Source of the DNA: Paracoccaceae bacterium | Lineage (GTDB): Bacteria; Pseudomonadota; Alphaproteobacteria; Rhodobacterales; Rhodobacteraceae | DNA: 64,000 nt | NCBI GenBank assembly: GCA_017510335.1 | Contig: JAFWNM010000014.1 | Location: 62,001 to 126,000, forward strand | Direction: 5' to 3' | Shown: one piece after another, positions 1-9,237 of the stretch | Position numbering within the stretch: position 1 is the stretch's first letter | How the letters are laid out: each line of letters begins with the position of its first letter | The notes under the pieces: model-generated | Database searches by the model: none | What the model saw: the letters and a program-made list of their open reading frames with translations, nothing else | Told to the model about the DNA's origin: nothing | Made by a program: the position numbers and the translations under genes

Positions 1-931
1 TCACATCAATTGCCATATCACTGACAGACAACCCGCCCGCTGTTGCGCCGCGCTGCGCAAGGAACGCTTCAAACCGGGCATAGCGGCCTGCGTCAAGGGC
101 AGCGGGGCGGGTGGCAAAACGCGGCCATGTGTCGCCCCATGCGCGGGTGTTCAGTTCAGTCTGCAATTCAGCTGCCGTGGCCGAGAATATTTCCCATGCC
201 TGATCGGGGTTGTTCAGAATGAACCCCGTTGCGCGTTCGGTGGCGTCCAGAAAGCGCGCGATGACCTGCGCATCCATGCGGTCGGGATTGGCGACATAGA
301 TCAATTCGTCATAGGCGGGCACGCCTTCGGCTTCGGGGTAGAAGCAGCGCCCCTCGGTGCCTTCGATCTGAAGCTGGTTCAATTCGAAGTTGCGAAACGC
401 GCCAATGACGCCATCTACCTGCCCCGACATCAGCGCGGGCGAAATGGACCAGCCGATGTTGATCTGCTCCACATCGCCGGGTTCCATGCCGTTATGGGCC
501 AGCATTGCGTCCAGCATCACTTCCTGCACGCCCGCCACCGCGAACCCCACCTTGCCGCCCTTCAGGTCTGCCATGTCCTGCACCGGCCCGTCCGCAAGAA
601 CCACAAGGCAGGTCAGCGGTGTGGAAATCAGCGTGCCCACGCGGCGCAAGGGCAAATCGTTATGCCGGCTAAGGTGCAATTGCGGCTGGTAGGACACGGC
701 CATGTCCACACGACCCGCCGCCACCATGCGCGGCGGGTCGTTGGGGTCGGACGGGGTGACGGTTTCCACCTGCAGGTTCGCGTCCGTAAAATAGCCCAGT
801 TCCTGCGCAAGGATAATGGGCGCATGGTCGGGGTTCACAAACCAGTCCAGCATCACGCTCAGGCGGTCCTGCGCGGCGGCAGGCAGGGCGGTGGTGGCCA
901 TAAGTGCCAGCGCGGCAAACGGGTATTTCAT
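1..931 (-). CDS. Thiamine-precursor ABC transporter substrate-binding protein (ThiY/NMT1-THI5-like), C-terminus cut by window edge
   Basis: Periplasmic binding protein, probably for a thiamine pyrimidine precursor (HMP or formyl-aminopyrimidine). The start MKYPFAAL is preceded by AAAGGA at good spacing and begins a signal peptide ending near TALPAAAQ. The mature part has the NMT1/THI5 pattern of a residue run about an early GYF and PPRMVAAGRVDMAVSY. About 310 residues are visible; the frame is still open at base 1, so the end lies outside. It is the last visible gene of the TPP-riboswitch operon, 19 bases after thiF, which is the main reason for the thiamine assignment. The cognate permease and ATPase, if present, lie to the left of the window. 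Function is family plus context inference. Confidence 0.8.
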   Translation of the reverse strand, partial: MKYPFAALALMATTALPAAAQDRLSVMLDWFVNPDHAPIILAQELGYFTDANLQVETVTPSDPNDPPRMVAAGRVDMAVSYQPQLHLSRHNDLPLRRVGTLISTPLTCLVVLADGPVQDMADLKGGKVGFAVAGVQEVMLDAMLAHNGMEPGDVEQINIGWSISPALMSGQVDGVIGAFRNFELNQLQIEGTEGRCFYPEAEGVPAYDELIYVANPDRMDAQVIARFLDATERATGFILNNPDQAWEIFSATAAELQTELNTRAWGDTWPRFATRPAALDAGRYARFEAFLAQRGATAGGLSVSDMAIDV

Positions 932-950
932 GATGTATCCTTTCATGATG

Positions 951-1904
951 TCAGTCGGTCAGGGCCAGAAGCGCGATTTGCCCCGGCCAGCGGGCCTGCA
1001 GCGCCTGCCCTGCGTTATGCGCACGCAACCCCGTGGCGCAGGCCAGCACCACACGGCAACCCGCAGGCGGGGTCAGGGCGGTAATATTCTCGGGCAGGAT
1101 ATGGCGCGCAGCGGGGCTGAAGGGGGGCGCTTCCGCGCGCAGGTCAACCAGCAGGTCATTCGCACGGGTCTGGCTGCGCGCAATGAAGGGCAGCGGCGCA
1201 TCGGGTTCGGGCGCGCGGTCAAACCGGAAGCCCCCCATGCGCCAGCGCGCCACATCAAGGCTGACAAGCTGGCCCAACGGGGCGGGCGTCAGGCCCAGCA
1301 GCACCGACAGCGCCATTTGCGCCTGTAATGCGCCAATCGCGCCCACAACCGGCCCCATGACCCCCGCTGTGGCGCAGGTTGCCCCACGCTGCGGCAGATC
1401 GGGGAAAATGGCGCGCAGACTGGGTGCGCCACCACAGCACCCCGCCACATAGCCCGACAGCGCCAGCACGCTTGCCGTGATCAGCGGTTTGCCCGTGTCG
1501 CGGCATATGTCTGACAATGTCAGGCTGGCGGCAAATGTGTCTGCGCAATCCAGCACCAGATCGGCACCTGCCACCCACTCGGGCGCAGTCGCAGGGTCCA
1601 GCCACGCGACATGCGGGGTAATCACCACATCGGGGTTCAGCGCCGATATGGCAGCGGCGGCGGCGCGCGCTTTGGGTTGGCCCAACTGGTCCATGCGGTA
1701 GATGGGCTGGCGGTGCAGGTTGCCAATCTCGACGCTGTCACCATCCACCAACGTGATATGCCCCACGCCTGCCCCCGCAAGGTATTGCAGCGCAGGCACA
1801 CCCAGCCCCCCTGCCCCCACGACCAGCACATGCGACCGCGCCAGCCGCGCCTGTCCGTCAGCGCCAATTTCCGGCAGCACCATCTGGCGGGTATAGCGGG
1901 TCAT
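951..1904 (-). CDS. thiF: ThiF-family adenylyltransferase with C-terminal rhodanese-like domain
   Basis: Adenylates the ThiS C-terminal glycine so that sulfur can be loaded for thiazole synthesis. The 317-residue protein begins [10 protein letters not shown], has the nucleotide loop GAGGLG (about 30-35), the DGDSVEIGNLHRQ motif (54-66) and the conserved TCATAG segment (176-181). The usual first Cys pair of the ThiF/MoeB zinc site is absent: the aligned stretch reads GAPSLRAIFP. From about 250 the protein resembles a short rhodanese domain (LLVDLRAE, then ACATGLRA with candidate persulfide Cys289). The start codon overlaps the thiE stop (ATGA). ThiF-rhodanese fusions are known. MoeB-like specificity is possible but the operon argues for ThiS. 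Confidence 0.88.
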   Translation of the reverse strand: MTRYTRQMVLPEIGADGQARLARSHVLVVGAGGLGVPALQYLAGAGVGHITLVDGDSVEIGNLHRQPIYRMDQLGQPKARAAAAAISALNPDVVITPHVAWLDPATAPEWVAGADLVLDCADTFAASLTLSDICRDTGKPLITASVLALSGYVAGCCGGAPSLRAIFPDLPQRGATCATAGVMGPVVGAIGALQAQMALSVLLGLTPAPLGQLVSLDVARWRMGGFRFDRAPEPDAPLPFIARSQTRANDLLVDLRAEAPPFSPAARHILPENITALTPPAGCRVVLACATGLRAHNAGQALQARWPGQIALLALTD

Positions 1905-2497
1905 GCGCAGACCGCCAGCCAGTCGCGCAGGCGCGCTTCGGGGTCGGGGTTCAGGGTAATGTCGGTGACAGCCGCGATGGTATCGGCCCCCGCCGCGAAT
2001 GCCCCTGCCGCGCGTTCGACGGACATGCCGCCAATGGCGCACAGCGGGATGTCGCCCATCAGCCGTTTCCATTCGGTAACACGCTCCAACCCCTGCTGGT
2101 GCCATTTCATCTGCTTCAGAATGGTCGGATAAACCGGCCCGAGGGCAATATAGTCAGGCGAAAGCGCCAGCGCGCGGTCAAGTTCGGCATGGTCATGGGT
2201 GGAAATGCCAATGCGCAGCCCCGCGCGCCTAATGGCGGCAATGTCGGCATTGTCCAGGTCTTCCTGCCCCAGATGCAGCCAGTCCGCGCCTTCCTCGATC
2301 GCCAGTTGCCAGTAGTCATTCACAACCAACGCGGCACCGTGCTGGCGCGCCAGCGCCAACCCTGCGCGAATGTCCAGACGCAGCGCATCGGGGTCGCGGT
2401 CCTTGATGCGCAGTTGCACCAGTTTCACCCCAAGCGGCAGGGCGCGCGCCAGCCAGTCCACAGACTCGAACACCGGATAAAAACGCGGTAGGGTCAT
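1901..2497 (-). CDS. thiE: Thiamine-phosphate synthase ThiE
   Basis: Joins HMP-PP and thiazole phosphate to thiamine monophosphate in the cytoplasm. It is a TIM-barrel protein of 198 residues, with the family features [53 protein letters not shown] and AIGGM. I chose the ATG giving MTLPRFYP because it overlaps the thiG stop as ATGA and lies at normal distance from the AGGAAAGG upstream; an in-frame ATG two codons earlier is possible. It sits between thiG and thiF in the riboswitch-controlled operon. Confidence 0.93.
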   Translation of the reverse strand: MTLPRFYPVFESVDWLARALPLGVKLVQLRIKDRDPDALRLDIRAGLALARQHGAALVVNDYWQLAIEEGADWLHLGQEDLDNADIAAIRRAGLRIGISTHDHAELDRALALSPDYIALGPVYPTILKQMKWHQQGLERVTEWKRLMGDIPLCAIGGMSVERAAGAFAAGADTIAAVTDITLNPDPEARLRDWLAVCA

Positions 2498-3255
2498 AGC
2501 CATGCCTTTCCTATCAGCGGGGTTGAAGGGGCGGCCATGTCGCGCGGTTCCATCGGGTCGGCAGTGCAGGCCAATGCACCCGCGCTGGCCGCCATGCCGA
2601 ACGCGCGCGCCATCGCCACCGGATCACCCGCTTGCGCCACGGCAGTATTCAGCAAGACCGCGTCAAACCCCAACTCCATGGCCGCGGCCGCATGGCTGGG
2701 CAGGCCAAGGCCCGCATCAATGACCATGGGAATGTCTGGAAACGCCGCGCGCAGGGTTTTCAACCCGTAGCGGTTGTTCAACCCCAGACCGGACCCGATA
2801 GGCGCGCCCCATGGCATCAGCACCTTGCAGCCCGCGTCAACCAGACGCTGCGCCAGAACCTGATCTTCGGTCATATAGGGGAATACCTCGAACCCCTCAG
2901 CGGCAAGGGTTTCGGCGGCGTCCAGCAACCCAAACGGGTCGGGTTGCAAGGTGTCGGCATGGCCGATCACTTCCAGCTTGATCCAGTTGGTTTCAAACAC
3001 TTCCCGCGCCATGCGGGCGGTGGTGATGGCTTCGCGTGCGCTGTGGCATCCGGCGGTATTGGGCAGCACATGCACACCAAGCCCGCGGATAATGTCCCAA
3101 AACGCCTGCCCCTGCCCGCTTTCGCGGCGCAAGGACACAGTGGCCACTGATGCGCCGGACGCGCGGAACGCCGCTTCCAGAATGGCAGGGGACGGGTATT
3201 GCGCAGTGCCCAGCATCAAGGGGCTGTCCAGCACCACACCATAGAAATCACGCAT
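2494..3255 (-). CDS. thiG: Thiazole synthase ThiG
   Basis: Forms the thiazole phosphate ring from deoxyxylulose phosphate, ThiS thiocarboxylate and the imine made by ThiO. The 253-residue TIM barrel starts MRDFYGV after an AGAAAGGA Shine-Dalgarno. Recognisable features are [12 protein letters not shown], the WIKLEVIGD-type strand with the catalytic Lys (here [10 protein letters not shown]), [15 protein letters not shown] and [14 protein letters not shown]. The 3' end overlaps thiE. Identification is clear from sequence and from position directly after thiS. Confidence 0.95.
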   Translation of the reverse strand: MRDFYGVVLDSPLMLGTAQYPSPAILEAAFRASGASVATVSLRRESGQGQAFWDIIRGLGVHVLPNTAGCHSAREAITTARMAREVFETNWIKLEVIGHADTLQPDPFGLLDAAETLAAEGFEVFPYMTEDQVLAQRLVDAGCKVLMPWGAPIGSGLGLNNRYGLKTLRAAFPDIPMVIDAGLGLPSHAAAAMELGFDAVLLNTAVAQAGDPVAMARAFGMAASAGALACTADPMEPRDMAAPSTPLIGKAWL

Positions 3256-3320
3256 AATATTCCTTTCTGCTGGCAGGCCCGCAGCGTTGTGGGGCAAATC
3301 GGGGGCAACAAGACATCTGC

Positions 3321-3518
3321 CTAGCCGCCTTGCATGGGGGCCAGCACTTCCAGCCGGTCCCCATCCGTCAGGTCTGTTGTTGCGCGGGCGGCTTTGGGCA
3401 GGAATTCCCCGTTCAGCGCTGTTGCCACGCGCGCGTCCCCCCAGCCCAGTTCTGCCAAGGCATCCTGGACAGTTGCGGCTGAAATTTCGTGCACGTCGCC
3501 ATTCACTTCAATCTTCAT
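3321..3518 (-). CDS. thiS: Sulfur carrier protein ThiS
   Basis: Ubiquitin-fold sulfur carrier of 65 residues that is adenylated by ThiF at its C-terminus. It starts [12 protein letters not shown] and ends in the diagnostic Gly-Gly (MQGG). The contact motif [13 protein letters not shown] is typical of the family. The start overlaps the end of thiO by 11 bases. A 65-base gap separates it from thiG, in which I see no gene. Confidence 0.95.
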   Translation of the reverse strand: MKIEVNGDVHEISAATVQDALAELGWGDARVATALNGEFLPKAARATTDLTDGDRLEVLAPMQGG

Positions 3519-4476
3519 GGAACAAATCCCCCTTGATCCCTTTGGTCAGGAAATCCGCAGCCTGCTGCGCCAGCGCGGGCGCCATCAGATAGCCGTGCCG
3601 GAACAACCCGTTCAGGTGCAAAACGCGCCCCTGTCGGACCACGCGCGGCACGTTGTCGGCAAAGGCAGGGCGCAAATCGGTGCCGGTTTCCAGCACTTCG
3701 GCTTCGGCAAAACGCGGGTCCAGCGCATAGGCCGCTGACAACAATTCCAGTGTTGCACGCGCCGAAATCCCGCGCCGGTCCGCGCTTTCAATCTGGGTGG
3801 CGCCCAGCATATAAACCCCCTTGGCGCGCGGCACGATGTATAGGGGGTGGCGCGGGTGCAGCAGCCGCACAGGACGGCCCAGCGCGATATCTGGCGCACG
3901 CAACACCACCATTTCGCCCCGCACGCCGCGCAAGCCCGGCACTGTGCTGGCCATGCCGCGCGCATCAATCACAGGGCCGGACACATCATCTGGCGTGGCA
4001 TGGCCGGTTTCAATCTGCACACCATGCGCGCGCAATGCCGCCACCAGATCGCCAAGGGCCGCGCGCGGGTCCAGATGGGCCTCGGAGGGGAAGAACAGCG
4101 CCTGCTGCGGGATGTTCAGGTCAGGTTCCAGCGCAGCCAGCCCGTCCCTGACCCATTCATGCCCGCTGGTGCGGCGGGCAAAGCGCGCCAACTCGCCCTT
4201 GTCGCGCTCCAGCGCCACCACCAGCGACCCGCGATAGGTTACGTCTGTCACCTCGGCCCAGGCGGCAGCGGCACTCGCGCCATGCGCGACAACAGGCGCT
4301 TCCGCTACCGCGCCTTCGCAAAACGGGGCCAGCATGCCCCCTGCCCACCACGAACACCCATGCGGCCCTGGCGCGCCGTTGCGGTCAATCAGCCTCACGC
4401 GCATCCCGGCCTTGTTCAGCGCCCAAGCTGCCCAAAGCCCGGCAACGCCGGCCCCGATGATGGTCACATCAGCCAT
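3508..4476 (-). CDS. thiO: Glycine oxidase ThiO
   Basis: FAD-dependent oxidase that makes the dehydroglycine imine for ThiG in aerobic bacteria. The start MADVTIIGAGVAGLWAAW places the dinucleotide-binding GxGxxG at the N-terminus, followed by RLIDRNGAPG and the GCSWWAGGMLAPF segment usual for ThiO. The C-terminal part HLNGLFRHGYLMAPALA matches the DAO fold. It has 322 residues and overlaps the thiD stop by 8 bases. Use of ThiO rather than ThiH fits an oxygen-using organism. Confidence 0.92.
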   Translation of the reverse strand: MADVTIIGAGVAGLWAAWALNKAGMRVRLIDRNGAPGPHGCSWWAGGMLAPFCEGAVAEAPVVAHGASAAAAWAEVTDVTYRGSLVVALERDKGELARFARRTSGHEWVRDGLAALEPDLNIPQQALFFPSEAHLDPRAALGDLVAALRAHGVQIETGHATPDDVSGPVIDARGMASTVPGLRGVRGEMVVLRAPDIALGRPVRLLHPRHPLYIVPRAKGVYMLGATQIESADRRGISARATLELLSAAYALDPRFAEAEVLETGTDLRPAFADNVPRVVRQGRVLHLNGLFRHGYLMAPALAQQAADFLTKGIKGDLFHED

Positions 4477-5272
4477 TGCGCCAGACCCCGTGGAAATGAT
4501 GCACCGGCCCATGTCCGGCCCCCACGCCCAGCACATCCGCATGCGCAATAGCGCCCTGCAAATAGCCATGTGCGCGCGTCACCGCAGCTGTCAGGTCCAT
4601 GCCCTGCGCCAGTCCCGCTGCAATTGCAGCCGACAACGTGCAGCCGGTGCCATGGGTGTTTTTTGTGGCGCGGCGCGGGGCGGTCAGACGGGTCACGCCA
4701 CTGGCGTCCACCAGCAGGTCCACGCAATCCGGTCCGTCCCCATGCCCGCCCTTCATCAGCACAGCCCTTGCGCCCATCTCGCGCAGGGCCTGCGCTTGTT
4801 CCAGCATCTGCGCTTCGGACTGCGCGGGGGCAATGCCCAGCAAATCCGCAGCTTCTGGCAGGTTTGGGGTCACCACATGGGCAAGCGGCAGGATGTCGCG
4901 GCGCAAGGCCACCAGCGCATCGGTTGGCAGCAACCTGCCACCGGATTTTGCAACCATCACAGGGTCCAGAACAATCGGTACGGCGCACCCGTGCAACCCC
5001 TCGGCCACAGTGCAAATGGCCTGTGCGCCCCCCAACATGCCCAGCTTGACGGCGCGCACGTCCAGATCGTCGAACACGGCCTGCATTTGCGCAGCAATCA
5101 TTGCGGGGCTTGCTGGGTCCACCATGGTGACCGCGCGCGTGTTCTGTGCTGTCAGCGCGGTAATGACCGACGCGCCATAGACACCCAGCGCGGAAAACGT
5201 CTTCAAATCCGCCTGAATACCGGCGCCGCCACCGGAATCCGAACCTGCTATTGTCAGGGCTATGGGTATCAA
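4469..5272 (-). CDS. thiD: Hydroxymethylpyrimidine/phosphomethylpyrimidine kinase ThiD
   Basis: Phosphorylates HMP and HMP-P to HMP-PP. Ribokinase-fold signatures are AGSDSGGGAGIQADLKTF near the N-terminus and THGTGCTLSAAIAAGL near the C-terminus. I chose a TTG start (encoding MIPIALTIAGSD) because AAAGGAGG lies five bases before it; a longer frame from a TTG 24 bases upstream would place this Shine-Dalgarno inside the gene. It is the first gene behind the TPP riboswitch, about 70 bases downstream. Length about 267 residues, normal for the family. Confidence 0.93.
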   Translation of the reverse strand: MIPIALTIAGSDSGGGAGIQADLKTFSALGVYGASVITALTAQNTRAVTMVDPASPAMIAAQMQAVFDDLDVRAVKLGMLGGAQAICTVAEGLHGCAVPIVLDPVMVAKSGGRLLPTDALVALRRDILPLAHVVTPNLPEAADLLGIAPAQSEAQMLEQAQALREMGARAVLMKGGHGDGPDCVDLLVDASGVTRLTAPRRATKNTHGTGCTLSAAIAAGLAQGMDLTAAVTRAHGYLQGAIAHADVLGVGAGHGPVHHFHGVWRNG

Positions 5273-5344
5273 GCGCGCCTCCTTTCGTTGTGCCAACCAA
5301 CGTCAGGGGACGGAATGCGGGCATGTGACTGCCCCTATGCGCAC

Positions 5345-5424
5345 CGTTCCCTACGCCGGTATGATCCGGATCAGGTTCGATGGGTTGGCTTTGCGCCTCT
5401 CAGCCCTGCAAGCAAGGCACCCCA
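5345..5424 (-). promoter_or_regulatory. TPP riboswitch (THI element)
   Basis: Read on the minus strand the segment contains the conserved blocks GGGGTGC, GGCTGAGAGG, the ACCC turn, GAACCTGATCCGG and ATACCGGCGTAGGGA in the right order. These are the hallmark sequences of the thiamine pyrophosphate aptamer. It precedes thiD. With the thiD Shine-Dalgarno about 65 bases downstream and no clear intrinsic terminator between them, translational control is more likely than termination, but I cannot fold it here. The 120 bases between it and the gntR stop must hold the operon promoter, which I could not pin down. Confidence 0.96.
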
Positions 5425-5547
5425 ACGGTTATGTCTGACAGAACTAATTCAAAACTGCGCAGCCGACAAGCCCCCAACACGCAACAGGGCACTTTGCGAA
5501 GGGCAGGTCACAGGCAGGCCGTCAGGGCCAGCGTCCATGGGGCAAGG

Positions 5548-6282
5548 TCAGATTTCGCGCAACTCGCTGACGAAATCATAACGGTCCCCCCGATAGGCAG
5601 AACGCGTCAATTCGATCATCGTGCCATCTGCCAGATACCCGCGCCGTTCAATCCGCAACACTGCCGCACCGCTGGGCACGCCAAGGTTGTGCGCTTCGTC
5701 GTCAGATGCAAGCGACGCGGTCACCCGTTGAAGCCCGGTCACAGGCTTGTTGCCCACTGCGTCAAGGGCGGCATATAGCGAATTTTTCACGCTGTCATGA
5801 TCCGGCAAGTAGATTTCCGGGACAATGGCATGTTCCAGCGCCAGCGGTTCGCCATTTGCAGTGCGAATGCGCCGGAACCGTTTGACGCGCGCATTCACCG
5901 CCAGCCCGAAGGCAATCACTTCATCGGGGGATGCGGTGTCAGTCGATTTTTCCAGCCAGACCGAACCGGCCACCAGCCCGCGCCTGCGCAAATCTTCGGA
6001 AAATCCCGCGAGCAGGGATGACGGCTGTTCAATGCGCGGCGCAATATAGGTGCCCGACCCGTGTTTGCGCGACAGCACGCCTTCGCGCATAAGCAGGTCT
6101 ATTGCCTTGCGCACTGTCACGCGCGACACAGCCATGCGTTCGGCTATATCGCGCTCGGACGGCAGCGCATCGCCCACTGCAAATTCCCCTTGCTGGACCT
6201 TTTCGCGCAAAATTGCGGCCAGCCGGACGTAGATCGGCGTATCTTTTGCGCGCGAGGCAAGCAGTTCGTGGCGCAGTGTCAT
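5548..6282 (-). CDS. GntR/UTRA-family repressor of amino-sugar genes (NagR-like)
   Basis: Transcription regulator of 244 residues with an N-terminal winged helix (PSERDIAERMAVSRVTVRKAIDLLMREGVLSRKHGSGTYI) and a C-terminal UTRA effector domain (YRGDRYDFVSEL at the end). HutC/NagR-like members sense sugar phosphates such as GlcN6P. It overlaps murQ by four bases (ATGA) and closes the amino-sugar operon, so it probably controls both that operon and the divergent kinase-deaminase-nagA operon, with likely sites at 12417-12611. Effector not determinable from sequence. Confidence 0.88.
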   Translation of the reverse strand: MTLRHELLASRAKDTPIYVRLAAILREKVQQGEFAVGDALPSERDIAERMAVSRVTVRKAIDLLMREGVLSRKHGSGTYIAPRIEQPSSLLAGFSEDLRRRGLVAGSVWLEKSTDTASPDEVIAFGLAVNARVKRFRRIRTANGEPLALEHAIVPEIYLPDHDSVKNSLYAALDAVGNKPVTGLQRVTASLASDDEAHNLGVPSGAAVLRIERRGYLADGTMIELTRSAYRGDRYDFVSELREI

Positions 6283-7154
6283 AGCGCGGCCATGGCATCG
6301 CGCAATATGCCACCGGCGCGGTCAAGCGCGGCATCGGCGCTGTCGGGGGGGGTGCCCATGGCGACCAGAACAGCCGGTTTGACCCGCCAGCCGCATTGTT
6401 CCAGCGCGGTTGTGGCTGTTTGCGCAGGCACATCGGCAATGCGCTGAACCATGGCCTGCGCACGGCCCCGCAGCTTGATGTTCTGGGGCCGCATATCGAC
6501 CATAAGCCCGTCATGGACATGCCCCAGCCGCACCATGATTTGCGTGGAAATCATGTTCAGAACCACCTTTTGCGCTGTGCCTGCCTTCATGCGGGTGGAC
6601 CCTGCCACCACTTCGGCGCCGGTATCTGTGACGACTGCATGTTCCGCCGCGTCCAGCAGGGGGGTGCTGCCGTTGCACGCAATCCCGACTGTCAGCGCAC
6701 CCGCCGCGCGCGACGCTTCTATCGCGGCCACCGTAAACGGGGTGCGCCCGCTGGCCGCAAGGCCAATGACAACATCGCGCGCGCCAATGCCTGCACGCGC
6801 CACCTGTGCGCGCGCATCCTCGGCGTCGTCTTCCGCGCCTTCGATGCCCAGTTTCAGCGCCGCCTCGCCACCCGCAATCAGATATTGCGTGCGCGTTTCG
6901 GGCCAGTTGAAGGTGGGGCCAAGTTCGGTGCCATCCTGCACGGCAATGCGGATCGATGTGCCCGCACCCGCATAGACCAGCCGCCCGCCCGCACGCAGGC
7001 GCGGCAAGGCCGCTTCGACCAGCGCCGCCAGCGCGGGCAACGCCGGGCCAATGCTGGCAATCGCGGCCATCTGGCTTTCCCAGATGGCGCGCAGGGCGGT
7101 CAGGCTGTCCCAGCGGTCCAGATCACGGTAGCGGGGGTCGGAAAATTCGGTCAT
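6279..7154 (-). CDS. murQ: N-acetylmuramic acid 6-phosphate etherase MurQ
   Basis: Cleaves the lactyl ether of MurNAc-6-P to give GlcNAc-6-P and D-lactate. The 291-residue SIS-domain protein has the family features GRLVYAGAGTSIRIAVQDGTELGPTFNW, ASGRTPF, IACNGSTPLLDAAEH and the strongly conserved GSTRMKAGTAQKVVLNMIST. It lies 36 bases after the ABC ATPase gene and overlaps the GntR gene. Its presence shows that a muramic acid sugar, not only GlcNAc, is a likely substrate of this locus. Glucokinase-regulator homology is shared, but the length and motif fit MurQ. Confidence 0.93.
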   Translation of the reverse strand: MTEFSDPRYRDLDRWDSLTALRAIWESQMAAIASIGPALPALAALVEAALPRLRAGGRLVYAGAGTSIRIAVQDGTELGPTFNWPETRTQYLIAGGEAALKLGIEGAEDDAEDARAQVARAGIGARDVVIGLAASGRTPFTVAAIEASRAAGALTVGIACNGSTPLLDAAEHAVVTDTGAEVVAGSTRMKAGTAQKVVLNMISTQIMVRLGHVHDGLMVDMRPQNIKLRGRAQAMVQRIADVPAQTATTALEQCGWRVKPAVLVAMGTPPDSADAALDRAGGILRDAMAAL

Positions 7155-7190
7155 GCGCAGGGGCCTTTCATTATCAATGACGCGGGTTTA

Positions 7191-8192
7191 TCAGGCGCTC
7201 AGGCGCTGTCCGTCCGCGCCGAAATGGAACGCGCGGGCCATGTCGGGGGTCACAAACGCGCGGTCATCCACTTCGGCGGCATGTTCACCAAACAGGCGCA
7301 CTGTGATCAGCCCGTGGGGGTCTGCACGCAGGTAAATCAGTGTTTCACCGCCCAGTTGTTCCACATGGCTGATGCGCCCTTCTATCATGCCCGCATCGCG
7401 TGACAGGATCAGGTGTTCGGGGCGAATACCCACTGTTTTGCCCGCCACGCCCAGCGCGGGCGCATTCAGAAAATTCATCTTGGGCGACCCGATGAACCCT
7501 GCAACAAATTCATTGGCAGGGTTGTTATACAATTCCATGGGGGCGCCCACCTGTTCAATGCGCCCGTCGCGCAACACCACAATCCGGTCGGCCAGCGTCA
7601 TGGCCTCGACCTGGTCATGGGTGACATAAATCATGGTTGCGCCCAGTTCGCGGTGCAGATTGGCAATTTCAATGCGGGTTTGCACGCGCAGGGCCGCATC
7701 CAGATTGGACAGCGGTTCATCGAACAAAAACAGCTTGGGCTTGCGCACGATGGCACGGCCAATGGCCACGCGCTGGCGCTGTCCCCCGGACAATTCCGCA
7801 GGGCGGCGGTTCAGATAGGCGTCAAGATCCAGCATTCGTGCGGCGCGGTCCACAGTTTGCGTGATCTGCGCGCGCGGGTGGCCCGCCTGTTTCAGGCCCA
7901 GCCCCATATTGTCGCGCACATTCAAATGCGGATACAGCGCGTAGGACTGGAACACCATCGCGATTTCGCGCTTGGAGGGGGGCACTGTGTTTACCACCGC
8001 CCCGTCAATGCACACATTCCCCGATGTGATATCTTCCAATCCCGCAATCATGCGCAAAAGCGTGGATTTGCCACAGCCGGACGGGCCGACAAAGACGCAG
8101 AATTCCCCGTCATTCACGCTAAGGTCAACGTCACGGATCACATCGACAGTGCCGAAGGACTTGCAGACTTTTTCAAGTGTCAGATTGCCCAT
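7191..8192 (-). CDS. Sugar ABC transporter ATP-binding protein (MalK/UgpC family)
   Basis: ATPase of 333 residues starting [14 protein letters not shown] after a GGGAGGG Shine-Dalgarno. It carries Walker [10 protein letters not shown], the Q-loop [13 protein letters not shown], signature [15 protein letters not shown], Walker [13 protein letters not shown] and a C-terminal TOBE-type extension (VGIRPEHL). This is the MalK/UgpC type that pairs with MalF/MalG-like permeases, present upstream at 9234-11014. It lies 19 bases after the Gfo/Idh gene in the operon. Confidence 0.93.
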   Translation of the reverse strand: MGNLTLEKVCKSFGTVDVIRDVDLSVNDGEFCVFVGPSGCGKSTLLRMIAGLEDITSGNVCIDGAVVNTVPPSKREIAMVFQSYALYPHLNVRDNMGLGLKQAGHPRAQITQTVDRAARMLDLDAYLNRRPAELSGGQRQRVAIGRAIVRKPKLFLFDEPLSNLDAALRVQTRIEIANLHRELGATMIYVTHDQVEAMTLADRIVVLRDGRIEQVGAPMELYNNPANEFVAGFIGSPKMNFLNAPALGVAGKTVGIRPEHLILSRDAGMIEGRISHVEQLGGETLIYLRADPHGLITVRLFGEHAAEVDDRAFVTPDMARAFHFGADGQRLSA

Positions 8193-8211
8193 CAGGCCCT
8201 CCCATTTGTGG

Positions 8212-9237
8212 TTACTGGATGCGCACGATCTGGCCAGTGCGCACGCTTTCATCTGCGGCCAGACACACGGCCACAGACCGCACCGCATCATTGACGTGGC
8301 GCGACAGGTCGTGATCATCCGATATGGCGCGCGCCATGGCTGCGGCTTGCAAATCGCACAACCCCTGATGGCCGGGGCTGTTTTCAAACCTTCGGACTGT
8401 TTCATCCTGGCCTTTTGGCGCAAGGATCAGGTGGTCGGCGGCCGTGTGCCCTTCCACATCGGCCGACCCAACCCCTTGGGGGGCGCGCAGGGAAACGGCC
8501 CCTTGGGGGGAAATCACATCTTTGACGAAATGGGCGGTTTCCGACATCATCGGCCCCCAGCCCGCTTCATACCACCCGCAAGACCCGTCTGCGAAAATCA
8601 CCTGAAAATGCCCATAATTATACATGTCGGGCGCAATTTCATCCGACAGGCGCAGGCCCATCGCACGCACTTCCACAGGGGCTGCGTCAGTGATCTGGCA
8701 CATGACATCCACATAATGCACGCCGCAATCCACAATCGGCGGGGTGGATTGCATCAGCGCCTTGTGAATATCCCATGCCGGCCCGGTTGAGCGTTGGTTC
8801 AGGTTCAGCCGGAACACATAGGGCGGCCCCATGTCGCGCGACGCCGCAATCATCGCAACCCATGTCGGATGATGGCGCAGGATATGGCCCACCATCAGCT
8901 TGCGTCCAGTGCGTGCGGCAGTGTCGGCCACGGCCTGATAATCGGCCACGCTGGTGGCCAGCGGTTTTTCAACAAACACATGCGCGCCCGCCTCCATGGC
9001 CTTGATCGCAAGCGCGGCATGGCTGTCGGAATAGGTGGCAATGGCCACCATATCGGGTTTCAGCCGTGCAAGGGCTGCGTCAAAATCGCGGTCAATGCCC
9101 AGATGGCCCAGCGCATCGGGCAAGGCCACGTCAGACCTGTTCACCAACCCTACCACCTGAAACTCGGGCAATTTGGCATACGCCATCGCATGGCTAAGGC
9201 CCATCTGGCCCAGCCCCACAACCAGAACACGGATCAT
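8212..9237 (-). CDS. Gfo/Idh/MocA-family oxidoreductase in amino-sugar operon
   Basis: NAD(P)-dependent dehydrogenase of 341 residues. The Rossmann fold begins [17 protein letters not shown], and the family motif EKPLA (with the catalytic Lys) is at about residue 93. The C-terminal part has [12 protein letters not shown], matching the substrate-domain helix. Substrate unknown; co-transcription with a sugar importer and murQ suggests oxidation of a sugar or sugar derivative taken up by the same transporter. Start overlaps the stop of the upstream permease (ATGA). Confidence 0.85.
   Translation of the reverse strand: MIRVLVVGLGQMGLSHAMAYAKLPEFQVVGLVNRSDVALPDALGHLGIDRDFDAALARLKPDMVAIATYSDSHAALAIKAMEAGAHVFVEKPLATSVADYQAVADTAARTGRKLMVGHILRHHPTWVAMIAASRDMGPPYVFRLNLNQRSTGPAWDIHKALMQSTPPIVDCGVHYVDVMCQITDAAPVEVRAMGLRLSDEIAPDMYNYGHFQVIFADGSCGWYEAGWGPMMSETAHFVKDVISPQGAVSLRAPQGVGSADVEGHTAADHLILAPKGQDETVRRFENSPGHQGLCDLQAAAMARAISDDHDLSRHVNDAVRSVAVCLAADESVRTGQIVRIQ

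Noticed and set aside
4334-5581. Plus-strand frame of about 415 codons across thiD and the riboswitch
   Set aside because: It runs through a structured RNA and antisense to a conserved kinase; no family features.
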